A stretch of DNA of 64,000 nucleotides from contig CACGUZ010000001.1 in assembly GCA_902576375.1 (NCBI GenBank), positions 124,001 through 188,000 on the forward strand, given 5' to 3'. Both the position numbers and the translations under genes were made by a program. Origin of the DNA: an uncultured Pelagibacteraceae bacterium (GTDB lineage Bacteria > Pseudomonadota > Alphaproteobacteria > Pelagibacterales > Pelagibacteraceae). Shown one piece after another: positions 8,767 to 18,155 of this stretch (positions are counted from its first letter, which is position 1; each line of letters begins with the position of its first letter). The notes under the pieces were generated by a model. That model had not been told where the DNA came from. It ran no database searches and was given only the letters and a program-made list of their open reading frames with translations.

Positions 8767-10307
8767 TGCTCAGCAATTTTCTTAAAAACTTATCAATTTT
8801 AAAAAAGTTTTTATTCATAAATTCTATTTTTTTCACAATAATAGGCCTGTTCACATTCGTTTATTTGAAAAATGTCCAACCAAATTTAATTAAAAAAAAA
8901 TCCTCAAATCATATTGAGGTTATCAATAATACAATTGATAATCTAACAAGATTAAATGTAAAATTTGTTGAAAAAGATATTAGAAAATTTTTGTTTTCAA
9001 CAAGATTTCTCTTTCAGAACTTAGATAGAGTAATATTTTTTGATAATAAACTTAATCTAATAGGAGACACTGATACATTAGACTTAGATCCAAGATCATT
9101 TTCACAAAGGTTAGATACTATTGAGTTAGAGGTGTTGGACTCAACAACAACAAAAAAAATCACTGAAGAAAAAAATATAGATATTGGAAATGAAAATAAT
9201 GTGTCTTTAAATGATGTTCTTTTAAATTACGCAACGTCTAAAAATTTTGGAATCCCTTTTACATTTACCGAGGAAGAATTTAACAAATTTAAATTGACTA
9301 CCATCAAAAACGTAATGAAGGATGGAGAAAATATAGGATATTTAGCAATAACAGAAAATGCCAATGATATAAAAGCTGCCATAGATGAAAGAAAAACTTT
9401 TGTAATTAGGACTGCAATTGCAGTTGGTATCGTAATATTGATATTTTCTTTTGTCTTAAATCGATATTTTTTAAAACCAATTAAAAATTTAGTCAGTTAT
9501 ACCAAAATCATAAAAAATAAAGATACAAAAAAAACAAATATAGATACATTAAAATTAAGAAATGATGAACTTGGTTTGCTCTCTAATTCTTTGGATGATA
9601 TGACTTTAGAATTACAAAAAAGAATTTCACATGCAGAAAATTTTTCTACTGATCTTGTACACGAAATTCGTAATCCATTAGCATCATTAAAAAGCGCATC
9701 AGAAATTTTACATGATGCACAAGACACTGAACAGAGACTTAAATTGATTAATATTTTAAGCCACGATGTACAAAGAATTGAAAGATTGATTACTGATTAC
9801 TCACAAATGTTAAAAGATGAAGTTGCATTAAGTAAAGAAAAAATAAAAAAAATAGATATTGAGCCAATAATTAAGTCAGTAGTAGATGATTTTAATAATA
9901 TTTATAAAGTAAAAAGAGGGATTAATATTTCTTATACAAATGATGGTAAAAATAAATATTTAATTTATGGAATCGAAAACAGAATTGAACAAATCATTGC
10001 AAACCTTTTAGATAATGCGATTTCTTTTAGTGATGATAATAAAGATGTAATTGTGCAAGTTTCGAAATCAGAGGATAATAAAGTATATATAAAGATATTA
10101 GATGAGGGACAGGGTTTTAAAGAAAAAGACACGAATAAAATATTTAAAAGATTCTACAGTAACAGACCAGATAAATTTGGACAGCATTCTGGTCTAGGGT
10201 TAAATATAGTAAAAAATTTAGTTGAATTACATAATGCCACAATCAAAGCAACAAATAGACAAGATAAAAAAGGAGCGAGTATGGAAATAGAATTTCCAAA
10301 AGTTTAA
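8766..10307 (+). CDS. chvG: Sensor histidine kinase ChvG
   Basis: A 513-residue membrane sensor kinase. Hydrophobic helices near residues 12-34 and 213-232 flank a periplasmic sensory domain. A HAMP linker follows, then the dimerisation/phospho-acceptor helix with His299 (LVHEIRNPLASLKSASE), the N box (ANLLDNAISFS), and glycine-rich ATP-lid motifs (LDEGQGFKEKD, GLGLNIVKNLV). It is translationally coupled to chvI. In many Alphaproteobacteria chvG is followed by hprK and PTS genes and then ahcY; here ahcY follows directly after a 45-base gap, suggesting loss of the PTS segment during genome reduction. Confidence 0.88.
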   Translation: MLSNFLKNLSILKKFLFINSIFFTIIGLFTFVYLKNVQPNLIKKKSSNHIEVINNTIDNLTRLNVKFVEKDIRKFLFSTRFLFQNLDRVIFFDNKLNLIGDTDTLDLDPRSFSQRLDTIELEVLDSTTTKKITEEKNIDIGNENNVSLNDVLLNYATSKNFGIPFTFTEEEFNKFKLTTIKNVMKDGENIGYLAITENANDIKAAIDERKTFVIRTAIAVGIVILIFSFVLNRYFLKPIKNLVSYTKIIKNKDTKKTNIDTLKLRNDELGLLSNSLDDMTLELQKRISHAENFSTDLVHEIRNPLASLKSASEILHDAQDTEQRLKLINILSHDVQRIERLITDYSQMLKDEVALSKEKIKKIDIEPIIKSVVDDFNNIYKVKRGINISYTNDGKNKYLIYGIENRIEQIIANLLDNAISFSDDNKDVIVQVSKSEDNKVYIKILDEGQGFKEKDTNKIFKRFYSNRPDKFGQHSGLGLNIVKNLVELHNATIKATNRQDKKGASMEIEFPKV

Positions 10308-10352
10308 AGAGTTTTATTGATTAATTAATTTTTAATTGTTAGAAGAGCCACG

Positions 10353-11639
10353 ATGGAAGATTATAAAGTAAGAGATTTATCACAAGCAGAATTTGGACGA
10401 AAAGAAATCTCAATTGCTGAAAGTGAAATGCCAGGACTTATGGCTTTAAGGGAGGAGTATGCTGGAAAATCTCCTTTAAAGGGTGCAAAAATTATAGGTT
10501 GTCTGCATATGACAATACAAACAGCAGTATTAATTGAAACCTTAGTAGATTTAGGTGCAGAAGTAAGATGGTCATCTTGTAACATTTTTTCTACTCAAGA
10601 CCATGCAGCAGCAGCAATAGCAAAAGCTGGTATTCCAGTTTATGCGTGGAAGGGAGAAACAGAAGAAGAGTATGTTTGGTGCATAAAACAAACCATTGAA
10701 GGTAAGAAAAGTTGGAAACCTAATATGCTTTTAGATGATGGTGGGGATTTAACAGCAATGATGCACAATGAATATAAAGATTTATTAAAAGATGTGAAAG
10801 GAGTTTCGGAAGAGACAACTACAGGGATAAAAGCTTTGAATAAAATGGAAAAAGAAAATTCTTTGTTGGTTCCAGCAATAAATGTGAATGATTCTGTTAC
10901 CAAATCAAAATTTGATAACTTATATGGGTGTAGAGAAAGTTTAGTTGATGGAATTAGAAGAGCCACAGATGTAATGATGTCAGGAAAAATTGCAATTGTT
11001 GCAGGCTTTGGTGATGTTGGAAAAGGAAGTGCTGCATCATTAAGGCAGAGTGGGGCTCGTGTGTTGGTTACCGAGGCAGATCCAATATGCGCATTGCAAG
11101 CTGCAATGGAAGGTTACGAAGTTGTTTTAATGGATGAAGCAATTAGTAAAGCAGATATAGTTGTAACTGCGACAGGTAATAAAGATATTGTTACAGCTGA
11201 CCACATGAGAGATATGAAGGATAGAGCAATCTTATGTAATATCGGACATTTCGATAATGAAATTCAGGTTGAAGCTTTGAAAAATTACAAATGGACTGAA
11301 GTAAAACCCCAAGTACATGAAATTGAACTACCTAGCAAAAAAAGAATAATTTTATTGGCAGAGGGTAGATTAGTAAATTTGGGTTGTGCTACAGGGCATC
11401 CAAGTTTTGTAATGAGCGCTTCTTTCACAAATCAAGTTATTGCTCAAATAGAACTATGGAATAATCATAAAAATTACGAAAACAAAGTTTATGTTTTACC
11501 AAAACATTTAGATGAGAAAGTAGCTACACTTCATCTTAAAAAAGTTGGTGCTAAATTAACTAAACTTTCTAAAGATCAAGCAGATTATATCAGTGTAGGG
11601 GTAGAGGGACCTTTCAAACCTAATGCCTATCGCTACTAA
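10353..11639 (+). CDS. ahcY: Adenosylhomocysteinase (SAH hydrolase)
   Basis: A 428-residue S-adenosylhomocysteine hydrolase, which splits SAH into adenosine and homocysteine and recycles the product of methyltransferases. The catalytic and NAD-binding blocks are clear: [30 protein letters not shown], the Rossmann segment [22 protein letters not shown], and the C-terminal tail ending KPNAYRY, where the conserved Lys-Tyr reaches into the partner subunit's NAD site. The 45-base upstream gap is too short for the known SAH riboswitches and I see no such fold. Its last 17 bases overlap tsaE. Confidence 0.97.
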   Translation: MEDYKVRDLSQAEFGRKEISIAESEMPGLMALREEYAGKSPLKGAKIIGCLHMTIQTAVLIETLVDLGAEVRWSSCNIFSTQDHAAAAIAKAGIPVYAWKGETEEEYVWCIKQTIEGKKSWKPNMLLDDGGDLTAMMHNEYKDLLKDVKGVSEETTTGIKALNKMEKENSLLVPAINVNDSVTKSKFDNLYGCRESLVDGIRRATDVMMSGKIAIVAGFGDVGKGSAASLRQSGARVLVTEADPICALQAAMEGYEVVLMDEAISKADIVVTATGNKDIVTADHMRDMKDRAILCNIGHFDNEIQVEALKNYKWTEVKPQVHEIELPSKKRIILLAEGRLVNLGCATGHPSFVMSASFTNQVIAQIELWNNHKNYENKVYVLPKHLDEKVATLHLKKVGAKLTKLSKDQADYISVGVEGPFKPNAYRY

Positions 11640-12078
11640 AAGTGACTTTATCAATTTATCTTCAGAAAAAAAAACAGAGGAATTAGCTAAGAAGATTTCA
11701 AAGAAATTGAAATTAGGACATGTAGTTTTTTTTGTTGGTGAGATGGGTGTTGGAAAAACTACTTTTATTAGATATCTAATCAACAATTTTCAAAAACAAA
11801 ATGGACTTAAAATTACGGAAGTAACAAGTCCTACATTCAATTTATTAAATGAGTATCAAATTAAACAAATCAAAATTAATCATTATGATTTATTTAGAAT
11901 AAATAGTTTAGATGAAATTCACAATCTAGGATTATTTGATGATATTACTAATGCTATTACATTAATTGAATGGCCACAAAAAATAAAACCAAAACCAAAA
12001 AATTTGATAGAATTAAATTTTGAATATGGAAATGATTACAAGAAACGAATATTAAAAATTAAGGGTTTAAATTTGTAA
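11623..12078 (+). CDS. tsaE: tRNA t6A biosynthesis ATPase TsaE
   Basis: A 151-residue ATPase of the TsaE/YjeE family. It works with TsaB, TsaC and TsaD to put threonylcarbamoyl on A37 of ANN-decoding tRNAs. The Walker A motif [10 protein letters not shown] is at about residues 39-48, followed by the family markers [12 protein letters not shown] and the HYDLFRI block. Length is typical. Its start overlaps the end of ahcY by 17 bases, implying translational coupling. It precedes the cell-wall recycling pair amgK-murU, an order conserved in many Alphaproteobacteria. Confidence 0.92.
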   Translation: MPIATKSDFINLSSEKKTEELAKKISKKLKLGHVVFFVGEMGVGKTTFIRYLINNFQKQNGLKITEVTSPTFNLLNEYQIKQIKINHYDLFRINSLDEIHNLGLFDDITNAITLIEWPQKIKPKPKNLIELNFEYGNDYKKRILKIKGLNL

Positions 12079-12088
12079 TTATAGATAA

Positions 12089-13027
12089 ATGCAAAATCTT
12101 AAAAAATTAAAAGGAGACGCGTCACATAGAAAGTTTTTTAGAAAAAAATCCAATTATGGTAATTCTATTGTAATTCAAGCAAAAAGGGACAAATTTAAAA
12201 ATCTCCTTGTTTATGATGCTATTAGCAAGATTTTAAATAAAAACAAAGTTCTAGCTCCAAAATTATATCAAGAGAATTATAAGAATAATTATATTGAAGT
12301 TGAGGATTTTGGAAATAAGACAATTTTTCAAATTTTAAAGAAAAGTAAAAATAAAAAATTATTATATTTTAAAGATATAATAAAATTGCTTAATCAAATA
12401 CAGTCAATAAAAGATAAAAAAATAAGAAATTTTAGAAATAAATATTATCGAATACCTGATTATAAAAATGAAATATTAATTCAGGAGGCTAATTTATTTT
12501 GTGAGTGGTATGTGAAAAAAAATTTGTCAAAAAATAATAGACAAGACTTTAATAAAAAGTTTAAAAAAATAATTAAAACTTTATCTTTATGTCTTAAGAT
12601 GAAAAAAAATGTATTTGTACATAGGGATTTTCATGTATCAAATTTAATGCTTGTTAATAACAGAATAGGTGTAATTGATAGTCAAGATGCTTTGATAGGA
12701 AATAGAGCTTATGATTTAGCTTCTTTAGTCGATGATGTAAGATTTAAAACTTCAAAAGTTTTAAAAAAAAAGATTTTTAATTTTTATATACGTACTCAAA
12801 AAAAAATTGATAAAAAAAAAATAAAAAATGATTTTGAAATTTTATCTATTTTAAGAAACCTGAAAATAATTGGAATATTTACACGTCTGGCAATAAGAGA
12901 TAAAAAAAAGGTTTATTTAAAATTAATACCATATGCGTGGGAATTAATTTCTTTAAGAATCAATGAAAATGAAATTTTCTTAGATTTAAAAAAATTACTA
13001 AATAATTATTTTAAAAAAAATTTATGA
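12089..13027 (+). CDS. amgK: Probable N-acetylmuramate/GlcNAc 1-kinase (AmgK-like)
   Basis: A 312-residue kinase of the aminoglycoside phosphotransferase fold, with the catalytic loop FVHRDFHVSNLM and the metal-binding IGVIDSQDAL segment. By itself the fold does not fix the substrate, but the next gene, overlapping by four bases, encodes a MurU-like nucleotidyltransferase. AmgK and MurU together salvage N-acetylmuramic acid from recycled peptidoglycan by 1-phosphorylation and UDP transfer, bypassing MurA. The start is MQNLKKLKGDASHRKF, where the DASHRKF segment is typical of this family's nucleotide-binding loop. Confidence 0.8.
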   Translation: MQNLKKLKGDASHRKFFRKKSNYGNSIVIQAKRDKFKNLLVYDAISKILNKNKVLAPKLYQENYKNNYIEVEDFGNKTIFQILKKSKNKKLLYFKDIIKLLNQIQSIKDKKIRNFRNKYYRIPDYKNEILIQEANLFCEWYVKKNLSKNNRQDFNKKFKKIIKTLSLCLKMKKNVFVHRDFHVSNLMLVNNRIGVIDSQDALIGNRAYDLASLVDDVRFKTSKVLKKKIFNFYIRTQKKIDKKKIKNDFEILSILRNLKIIGIFTRLAIRDKKKVYLKLIPYAWELISLRINENEIFLDLKKLLNNYFKKNL

Positions 13028-13713
13028 AAATTAATAACGCTTTTATTCTATGCGCTGGATTTGGCAAAAGACTAAATCCTTTAACACTTGAAAAACCCAA
13101 ACCATTACTTCAAATCAAAAATCAAACAATTTTAGAGGATTGTATTAATACTGTAATAAAACTCAAAGTCGAAAATATTTTTTTAAATACTTTTTATTTA
13201 AGTGAGCAAATTATTGACTTTTTTAAAAATAAAAATTTTTCAGTAAAAATAAAAATTATAGAGGACGGTAAAGAAATTTTAGATACTGGTGGAGGAATTT
13301 TAAATTTGATCAAACACTCAGATTGTGAAGATTTTTTTGTTTTTAATCCTGATACTATTTGGAATGAAAATCATGTGAGTGAAATTAATGATATGCAAAA
13401 ATATTATTTTCAAAATAAATTAAATAATATTCTTTTATTGGTTAATAAAAAACTAAGTTTTGACAATAACCTTAAGGGCGATTTTGATTTAGAAGATAAT
13501 TTAATTAAAAAAAGTTTTGAAAAAAATTTTATATATACTGGTTGTCAAATTTTGAATAAAAACTTATTTACTGAATATGAAGTAGAAAACTTCTCAGTTG
13601 CTAAAATTTGGAATAAATTATTAATGAAACAACAGTTAAATGGATTTGAGAGCACCAATAAATTTCACCATTTAACAAACTTAGAAATTTTTAGAAAACT
13701 AAAAGGTTCTTAG
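13024..13713 (+). CDS. murU: N-acetylmuramate-1-phosphate uridylyltransferase (MurU-like)
   Basis: A 229-residue sugar-1-phosphate nucleotidyltransferase. The N-terminal nucleotide-binding signature LCAGFGKRLNPLTLEKPKPLL is at about residues 9-29, followed by DTGGGIL and the metal-binding FNPDTIW. Paired with the upstream kinase, the likely product is UDP-MurNAc from MurNAc-1-phosphate. Glucose-1-phosphate or mannose-1-phosphate transferases share the fold, so the assignment depends on context. The last 23 bases overlap the convergent gpmA gene, one of the longest overlaps in the window. Confidence 0.82.
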   Translation: MKINNAFILCAGFGKRLNPLTLEKPKPLLQIKNQTILEDCINTVIKLKVENIFLNTFYLSEQIIDFFKNKNFSVKIKIIEDGKEILDTGGGILNLIKHSDCEDFFVFNPDTIWNENHVSEINDMQKYYFQNKLNNILLLVNKKLSFDNNLKGDFDLEDNLIKKSFEKNFIYTGCQILNKNLFTEYEVENFSVAKIWNKLLMKQQLNGFESTNKFHHLTNLEIFRKLKGS

Positions 13714-14404
13714 ATCTCTCTTTATCGAGATATTTACATTCATTTATTTTCAAATTTTCACCGAAATTAATTATTAAGGGATTTCCTGTTGGAATTTCTA
13801 AACTTGTGATTTGATTGTTATCTAAATTGAGCAGATATTTACATAAAGCTCTTATTGAATTTCCATGTGCTGTAATTAATATATTTTTATTTATTAGTTT
13901 AGGTTGTATTTCTTTTTTGAAATACTCCAAAACTCTGTTGTATGTATCTTTTAAAGACTCTGTGTCAGGGATGAACTCTTTGGGTATTTTTTTATATGTT
14001 TCGATATTTAGTGGATGATAAGAGCTTTCTCTACTTAGTTTTCCAGGTTTGATATCCCAAGATCTTCGAAATTCAAAAACTTTATCTTCACCAATTTTAT
14101 TTGCAGTCTCAATCTTATTCAACCCTGTAAGTTCACCATAGTGTCTTTCGTTTAGCTCCCACGCTCTTACAAAATCTTTTTTTAATTTTAATACTTTTTG
14201 TATTATTTTAAGAGTATGGTTTGCCCTCACTTGAAATGAGGAATAATAAAAATCTATATTTATATTTTGATTTTTGATAAGTAAACCAGCTTTCTCAGCT
14301 TCAATTTTACCTTGATCTGTAAGATCAACATCAACCCAACCAGTGAATCTTTTTTCAAGATTCCAAGTACTCTGACCATGTCTTACTAATATTAAAAAAC
14401 TCAT
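13691..14404 (-). CDS. gpmA: 2,3-bisphosphoglycerate-dependent phosphoglycerate mutase
   Basis: A 237-residue cofactor-dependent phosphoglycerate mutase, which interconverts 3- and 2-phosphoglycerate. The catalytic histidine lies in VRHGQSTWN (His9), followed by FTGWVDVDLTDQG, the second-site ELNERHYGELTGLNK and the C-terminal ITAHGNSIRAL. These motifs separate it from general histidine phosphatases. It overlaps murU tail to tail and is divergent from the next lipoprotein gene across 33 bases. Confidence 0.95.
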   Translation of the reverse strand: MSFLILVRHGQSTWNLEKRFTGWVDVDLTDQGKIEAEKAGLLIKNQNINIDFYYSSFQVRANHTLKIIQKVLKLKKDFVRAWELNERHYGELTGLNKIETANKIGEDKVFEFRRSWDIKPGKLSRESSYHPLNIETYKKIPKEFIPDTESLKDTYNRVLEYFKKEIQPKLINKNILITAHGNSIRALCKYLLNLDNNQITSLEIPTGNPLIINFGENLKINECKYLDKERSKNLLVF

Positions 14405-14437
14405 CTTGTCATATCTAAAAATAATTTATAAATAAAT

Positions 14438-15037
14438 ATGGGAGATTTAAAAAGTAAATTATTAATTTTTATTTATTTTTTTACAGTTGGTTGCTCATCA
14501 ATTCCTTCAAATACCTCTAATAGTTGTTCGATTTTTAGTGAAAGATATTTGTGGTATAAACATTCAAAAAAAGTTGAGCAAAAGTGGGGCACACCTATTT
14601 ATATTCAATTAGCGATAATTAAAATGGAGTCCGATTTTGATTGGCTCGCTAAACCGGCACGAAAAAAAATTTTTAAAGTAATACCTTATAAGCGACCTTC
14701 TAGCTCTTTTGGTTATTCGCAAGCTGTCAAAGGAACTTGGGAGCAATATAAAAAAGAAACTGGTAATAAATTAGCAACAAGAGCAAGATTTAAAGATAGT
14801 GTTGACTTCATTGGATGGTATACAAATAAATCAGAAAACATTTTAAAGATATCAAAGAAAGATGCTTTCAGACAGTATCTTGCATATCACGAAGGATGGG
14901 GAAATTATAAAAATTATAAAAAAAATAAAAAAGTAATTGGACTAGCTAAAAAAGTTGAGAGACAATCTGATAAATACAAAAATCAATTATTGAAATGTAA
15001 AAGTAAATTAAATAGAAAAAAATATATTATTTTTTAG
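14438..15037 (+). CDS. Lytic transglycosylase (SLT)-like lipoprotein
   Basis: A 199-residue exported protein with a hydrophobic signal and a lipobox-like FTVGC, so it is probably lipid-anchored in the envelope. The body resembles a degenerate SLT lytic transglycosylase or lysozyme-like domain: IQLAIIKMESDFDW carries the expected catalytic glutamate followed by Ser-type spacing. SFGYSQAVKGTWEQYKKETGN and YLAYHEGWGNY match the later conserved segments. It would cut peptidoglycan glycan strands. It overlaps the convergent RND gene by 11 bases. Confidence 0.7.
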   Translation: MGDLKSKLLIFIYFFTVGCSSIPSNTSNSCSIFSERYLWYKHSKKVEQKWGTPIYIQLAIIKMESDFDWLAKPARKKIFKVIPYKRPSSSFGYSQAVKGTWEQYKKETGNKLATRARFKDSVDFIGWYTNKSENILKISKKDAFRQYLAYHEGWGNYKNYKKNKKVIGLAKKVERQSDKYKNQLLKCKSKLNRKKYIIF

Positions 15038-18000
15038 ATAATTCTTTTTTTAGTTCTAAGTCAACTATATCAATCCTTTTAGTATTTTTCGCTAATGCGA
15101 GATACATTGAAGGAGTGACATATAAAGTAAAGAAAGTTGAAATAATCATTCCTCCTAATATTGTAGAACCAACTGCTAATCTTGAACCCTCTCCTGCACC
15201 AGGGCCAAAATTTCCAATCACTAAAGGCATCATTGCAATCATCGTGCTCAGTGATGTCATTATAATTGGTCTAAATCGAACAGCACAAGCTTCTTTAACA
15301 GCTAATTCAATAGTTTTTCCACTAGATCTAATTTGGTTTGCGTAATCTACAATTAAAATACTATTCTTAGTTGAGATACCTATTAGTATAATTAATGCAA
15401 TTTGAGAAAAAATATTTACTGAGCTATTTAAAAATAAAATAAAGACCAATCCCCCAAAAATAGCTAAAGGCACAGTTAAGATTATAACAAATGGATGAAC
15501 GAATGAGTTGAATGTTGCAGCCATAACCAAATAAGCAGTTAGTAAAGCTAAAGCAAAAATTATAAATAATTCATTACTTGTTTCTTTAATTTCCTCGGAT
15601 TTTCCTTTCCAAGTAATTTGATTTTCTGGTGCTAAATCAACCATGACATTTTCGAAGTATTTAATTGCTTCTGTTAATGTATACCCCTCACTAGTATTTG
15701 CAGAAATTGTTACAGCCCGTTGTCTATTGTATCTAGCAAGTTCTTTTGCTGAACCTTCTTCCTTAAAACTAACAAGATTTGCTAAAGATATTAATTTTCC
15801 ATTAGTTTCAGAGCGAACAAATATTTTTGAAACACCCTCTTTATTTCGTCGATCAGATAAATATTGTTGAACAATTATTGGATATTCTTTGCCTAGTTTA
15901 TTAAAAGTTGTTATTTTTTTACCCCCGTAAAGTGTTTCAAGTGTTTCCCCAATTGATTTAGTTGAGACACCTAGATCTTTGGCTTTATTTTTATTTATTA
16001 TTAATTTCACCTCTGGTTTGTTTCGATTGTAATCAGTCTCAATTCTTGAGAGATTTTTATTAGATCTTAGTGTTTTTATAACTTTTTTTTGTATCGCCTC
16101 AAGTTCCTCATAAGTATTCCCATAAATGACCATTTGGACTGGTTTGTTGTAATTTGATACTCTAATAGATTGAGGAGATATAGGAAAAGCTAGAGCTTGG
16201 GGTAAAGTCACTATTTTCCCAATTGCTTCTCTAAGAACAACTTGTTGACCTTTTTTACGATTTTTCCAATCATCAAGTAGAGCGATTATTATAAAACTAT
16301 TATATGAATTAGCTGAATTTCCAAAACCTGGAACACGCATTATAAATCTTGAATATGGACTATCCTCAGCTTGTAGCAAAGGAATAAGTCTTGCTTCTAC
16401 TTTTTGGGCTTGTTCTTGAGTATATTCAAAAGAACTTCCTTCATCAGTTGAACCAATTATTAGATATGCTCCCCGATCCTCCATAGGCAAAAGTTCTTTT
16501 TTTGAAAAACTAAATAAAAGCACTGAAGCAATTATTATAAAAACAATAAAAAAACCTACACTTTTAGTTTTATTAATAACATTAACTAAAGTTTCCTCAT
16601 AAAATTTTGCGAAGTTAGAAAAAATTTTTTCAAATTTTTGAATATAAATTTTTTTTGATTTTTTTTTGTATAAAAATTTACTTGCAAGCATTGGTGATAA
16701 AGTTAATGCAACAAAAGAAGAAACTACAATTGAAAAAGATAATGCAATTGCAGTTTCTCTAAATAATGTTCCAGAAATTCCTTCAATAAATATTAACGGT
16801 AAGAAAACTGCTACTAAAATTAGTGTTGTAGCAACGATAGCAAAAGAAATTTGTTTAGAGCCTTTATAAGCTGCAACGAGTGGGGTTTCGCCATTCTCTA
16901 TTCTTCTATATATTGCATCTGTCATAATGACTGAGTCATCTGTGATTATACCAATTGCTAAAATAAAACTTAAAAGGACAAATATATTAATAGAGAGGCC
17001 AAATATGTATAAGCCCAGAAAGGATGCTATTAAACTCACCGGAAGTGCAATAGCAGGTACAATAACTGCCTTTAAATTCCCTAAAAATAAATAAATTATC
17101 AATACTACTAAAATAAAAGCAATGATCAAAGTTTTATAAACTTCTTCTATTGCGGCCTCAACATAGTTAGCTCTATTGAACGAAACCCTTAAATCTAATT
17201 CTTCTGGTAAAGATTTCTTTACTTCAACAATTTTTTTTTTGATATCATTTGAAAGTTCTACTGTTGAAGCACCACTTCTTGCATAGATTCCTATTCCTAC
17301 AGTTTTTAAATTTATTTGATCTTTAGTTTGAGCTTTGAAAAGAGTTTTCTCTGATACTGGGCCAAACTCAACGTTTGCTACATCTGATAACAGAATCACA
17401 CGATTACTAGTTTTTTTGATGGGTATTTGCTTAATAGTATCAATATCATTGTATGATTTATCTAGATTAAGTGTTAAATCAATATTATCTGCTTCTAACG
17501 TTCCTGCAGGCAAACTTACATTCTCTCCACGAATTGCAAATTCAACTTCTTTAATAGTTAAATCATTAGCTGCAAGTTTAATAGGATCAATCCAAACTCT
17601 AATGCTTAATTCTCTTAATCCACCAACCCTTATTCTTCCAACATTTTTAACACTTGAAAATTGGTCTACAAGATATCTCTCCGCGTAATCTCCTAATTCA
17701 AGGTCGCTCCATGAGGATGAGGATAAAGACAGCCACATAGTTGTTGTAAATCCTGCAGCTCGTTTAAGTATTTGTGGTGGATCTGATTCGGTTGGCAAGT
17801 TATCCACAACTCTTGCAACTCTTTCTCTTATATCATTGGCAGCATTATCTAGATCAATACTCGTATCAAACTCGATATTGATTGTGCTTCTTCCATTTTC
17901 AGATTTTGAGTCTATATTTTTTATACCTTCAGCCCCACCAATAACATCCTCAACAACTTGCGTAACTTCTTGATCTACTATCGAAGCTGATGCAGACTTG

Positions 18001-18155
18001 TAGTCTACTTGAACTTGAACAACAGGTGGTTGAATTCCATTGGGCAATTCTCTAACGGGCAATTTCCAAAAAACAAATAAACCAAAAATGATCAGTATTA
18101 AGGACATAACCCAAGATACCGTTGGTCTTTTAATACTTAATTCAGTAATAAACAT
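15027..18155 (-). CDS. RND-family efflux transporter, inner-membrane pump subunit
   Basis: A 1042-residue AcrB/MexB-superfamily permease. It starts with FITELSIKRPTVSWVMSLIL, has the two large periplasmic loops and about twelve membrane helices, and shows the proton-relay segment GIITDDSVIMTDAIYRRIE with adjacent acidic residues. The second-half counterpart is GISTKNSILIVDYANQIR. It exports hydrophobic or amphiphilic compounds by proton antiport. It follows the adaptor gene directly (one-base overlap at 18155), giving a two-gene operon. No TolC-like channel gene is nearby. Substrate cannot be inferred. Confidence 0.93.
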   Translation of the reverse strand: MFITELSIKRPTVSWVMSLILIIFGLFVFWKLPVRELPNGIQPPVVQVQVDYKSASASIVDQEVTQVVEDVIGGAEGIKNIDSKSENGRSTINIEFDTSIDLDNAANDIRERVARVVDNLPTESDPPQILKRAAGFTTTMWLSLSSSSWSDLELGDYAERYLVDQFSSVKNVGRIRVGGLRELSIRVWIDPIKLAANDLTIKEVEFAIRGENVSLPAGTLEADNIDLTLNLDKSYNDIDTIKQIPIKKTSNRVILLSDVANVEFGPVSEKTLFKAQTKDQINLKTVGIGIYARSGASTVELSNDIKKKIVEVKKSLPEELDLRVSFNRANYVEAAIEEVYKTLIIAFILVVLIIYLFLGNLKAVIVPAIALPVSLIASFLGLYIFGLSINIFVLLSFILAIGIITDDSVIMTDAIYRRIENGETPLVAAYKGSKQISFAIVATTLILVAVFLPLIFIEGISGTLFRETAIALSFSIVVSSFVALTLSPMLASKFLYKKKSKKIYIQKFEKIFSNFAKFYEETLVNVINKTKSVGFFIVFIIIASVLLFSFSKKELLPMEDRGAYLIIGSTDEGSSFEYTQEQAQKVEARLIPLLQAEDSPYSRFIMRVPGFGNSANSYNSFIIIALLDDWKNRKKGQQVVLREAIGKIVTLPQALAFPISPQSIRVSNYNKPVQMVIYGNTYEELEAIQKKVIKTLRSNKNLSRIETDYNRNKPEVKLIINKNKAKDLGVSTKSIGETLETLYGGKKITTFNKLGKEYPIIVQQYLSDRRNKEGVSKIFVRSETNGKLISLANLVSFKEEGSAKELARYNRQRAVTISANTSEGYTLTEAIKYFENVMVDLAPENQITWKGKSEEIKETSNELFIIFALALLTAYLVMAATFNSFVHPFVIILTVPLAIFGGLVFILFLNSSVNIFSQIALIILIGISTKNSILIVDYANQIRSSGKTIELAVKEACAVRFRPIIMTSLSTMIAMMPLVIGNFGPGAGEGSRLAVGSTILGGMIISTFFTLYVTPSMYLALAKNTKRIDIVDLELKKELSKK

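Noticed and set aside
10308-10352. SAH or SAM riboswitch before ahcY
   Set aside because: The gap is 45 bases of A/T-rich DNA with no GC-containing stems, too short for known SAH aptamers.
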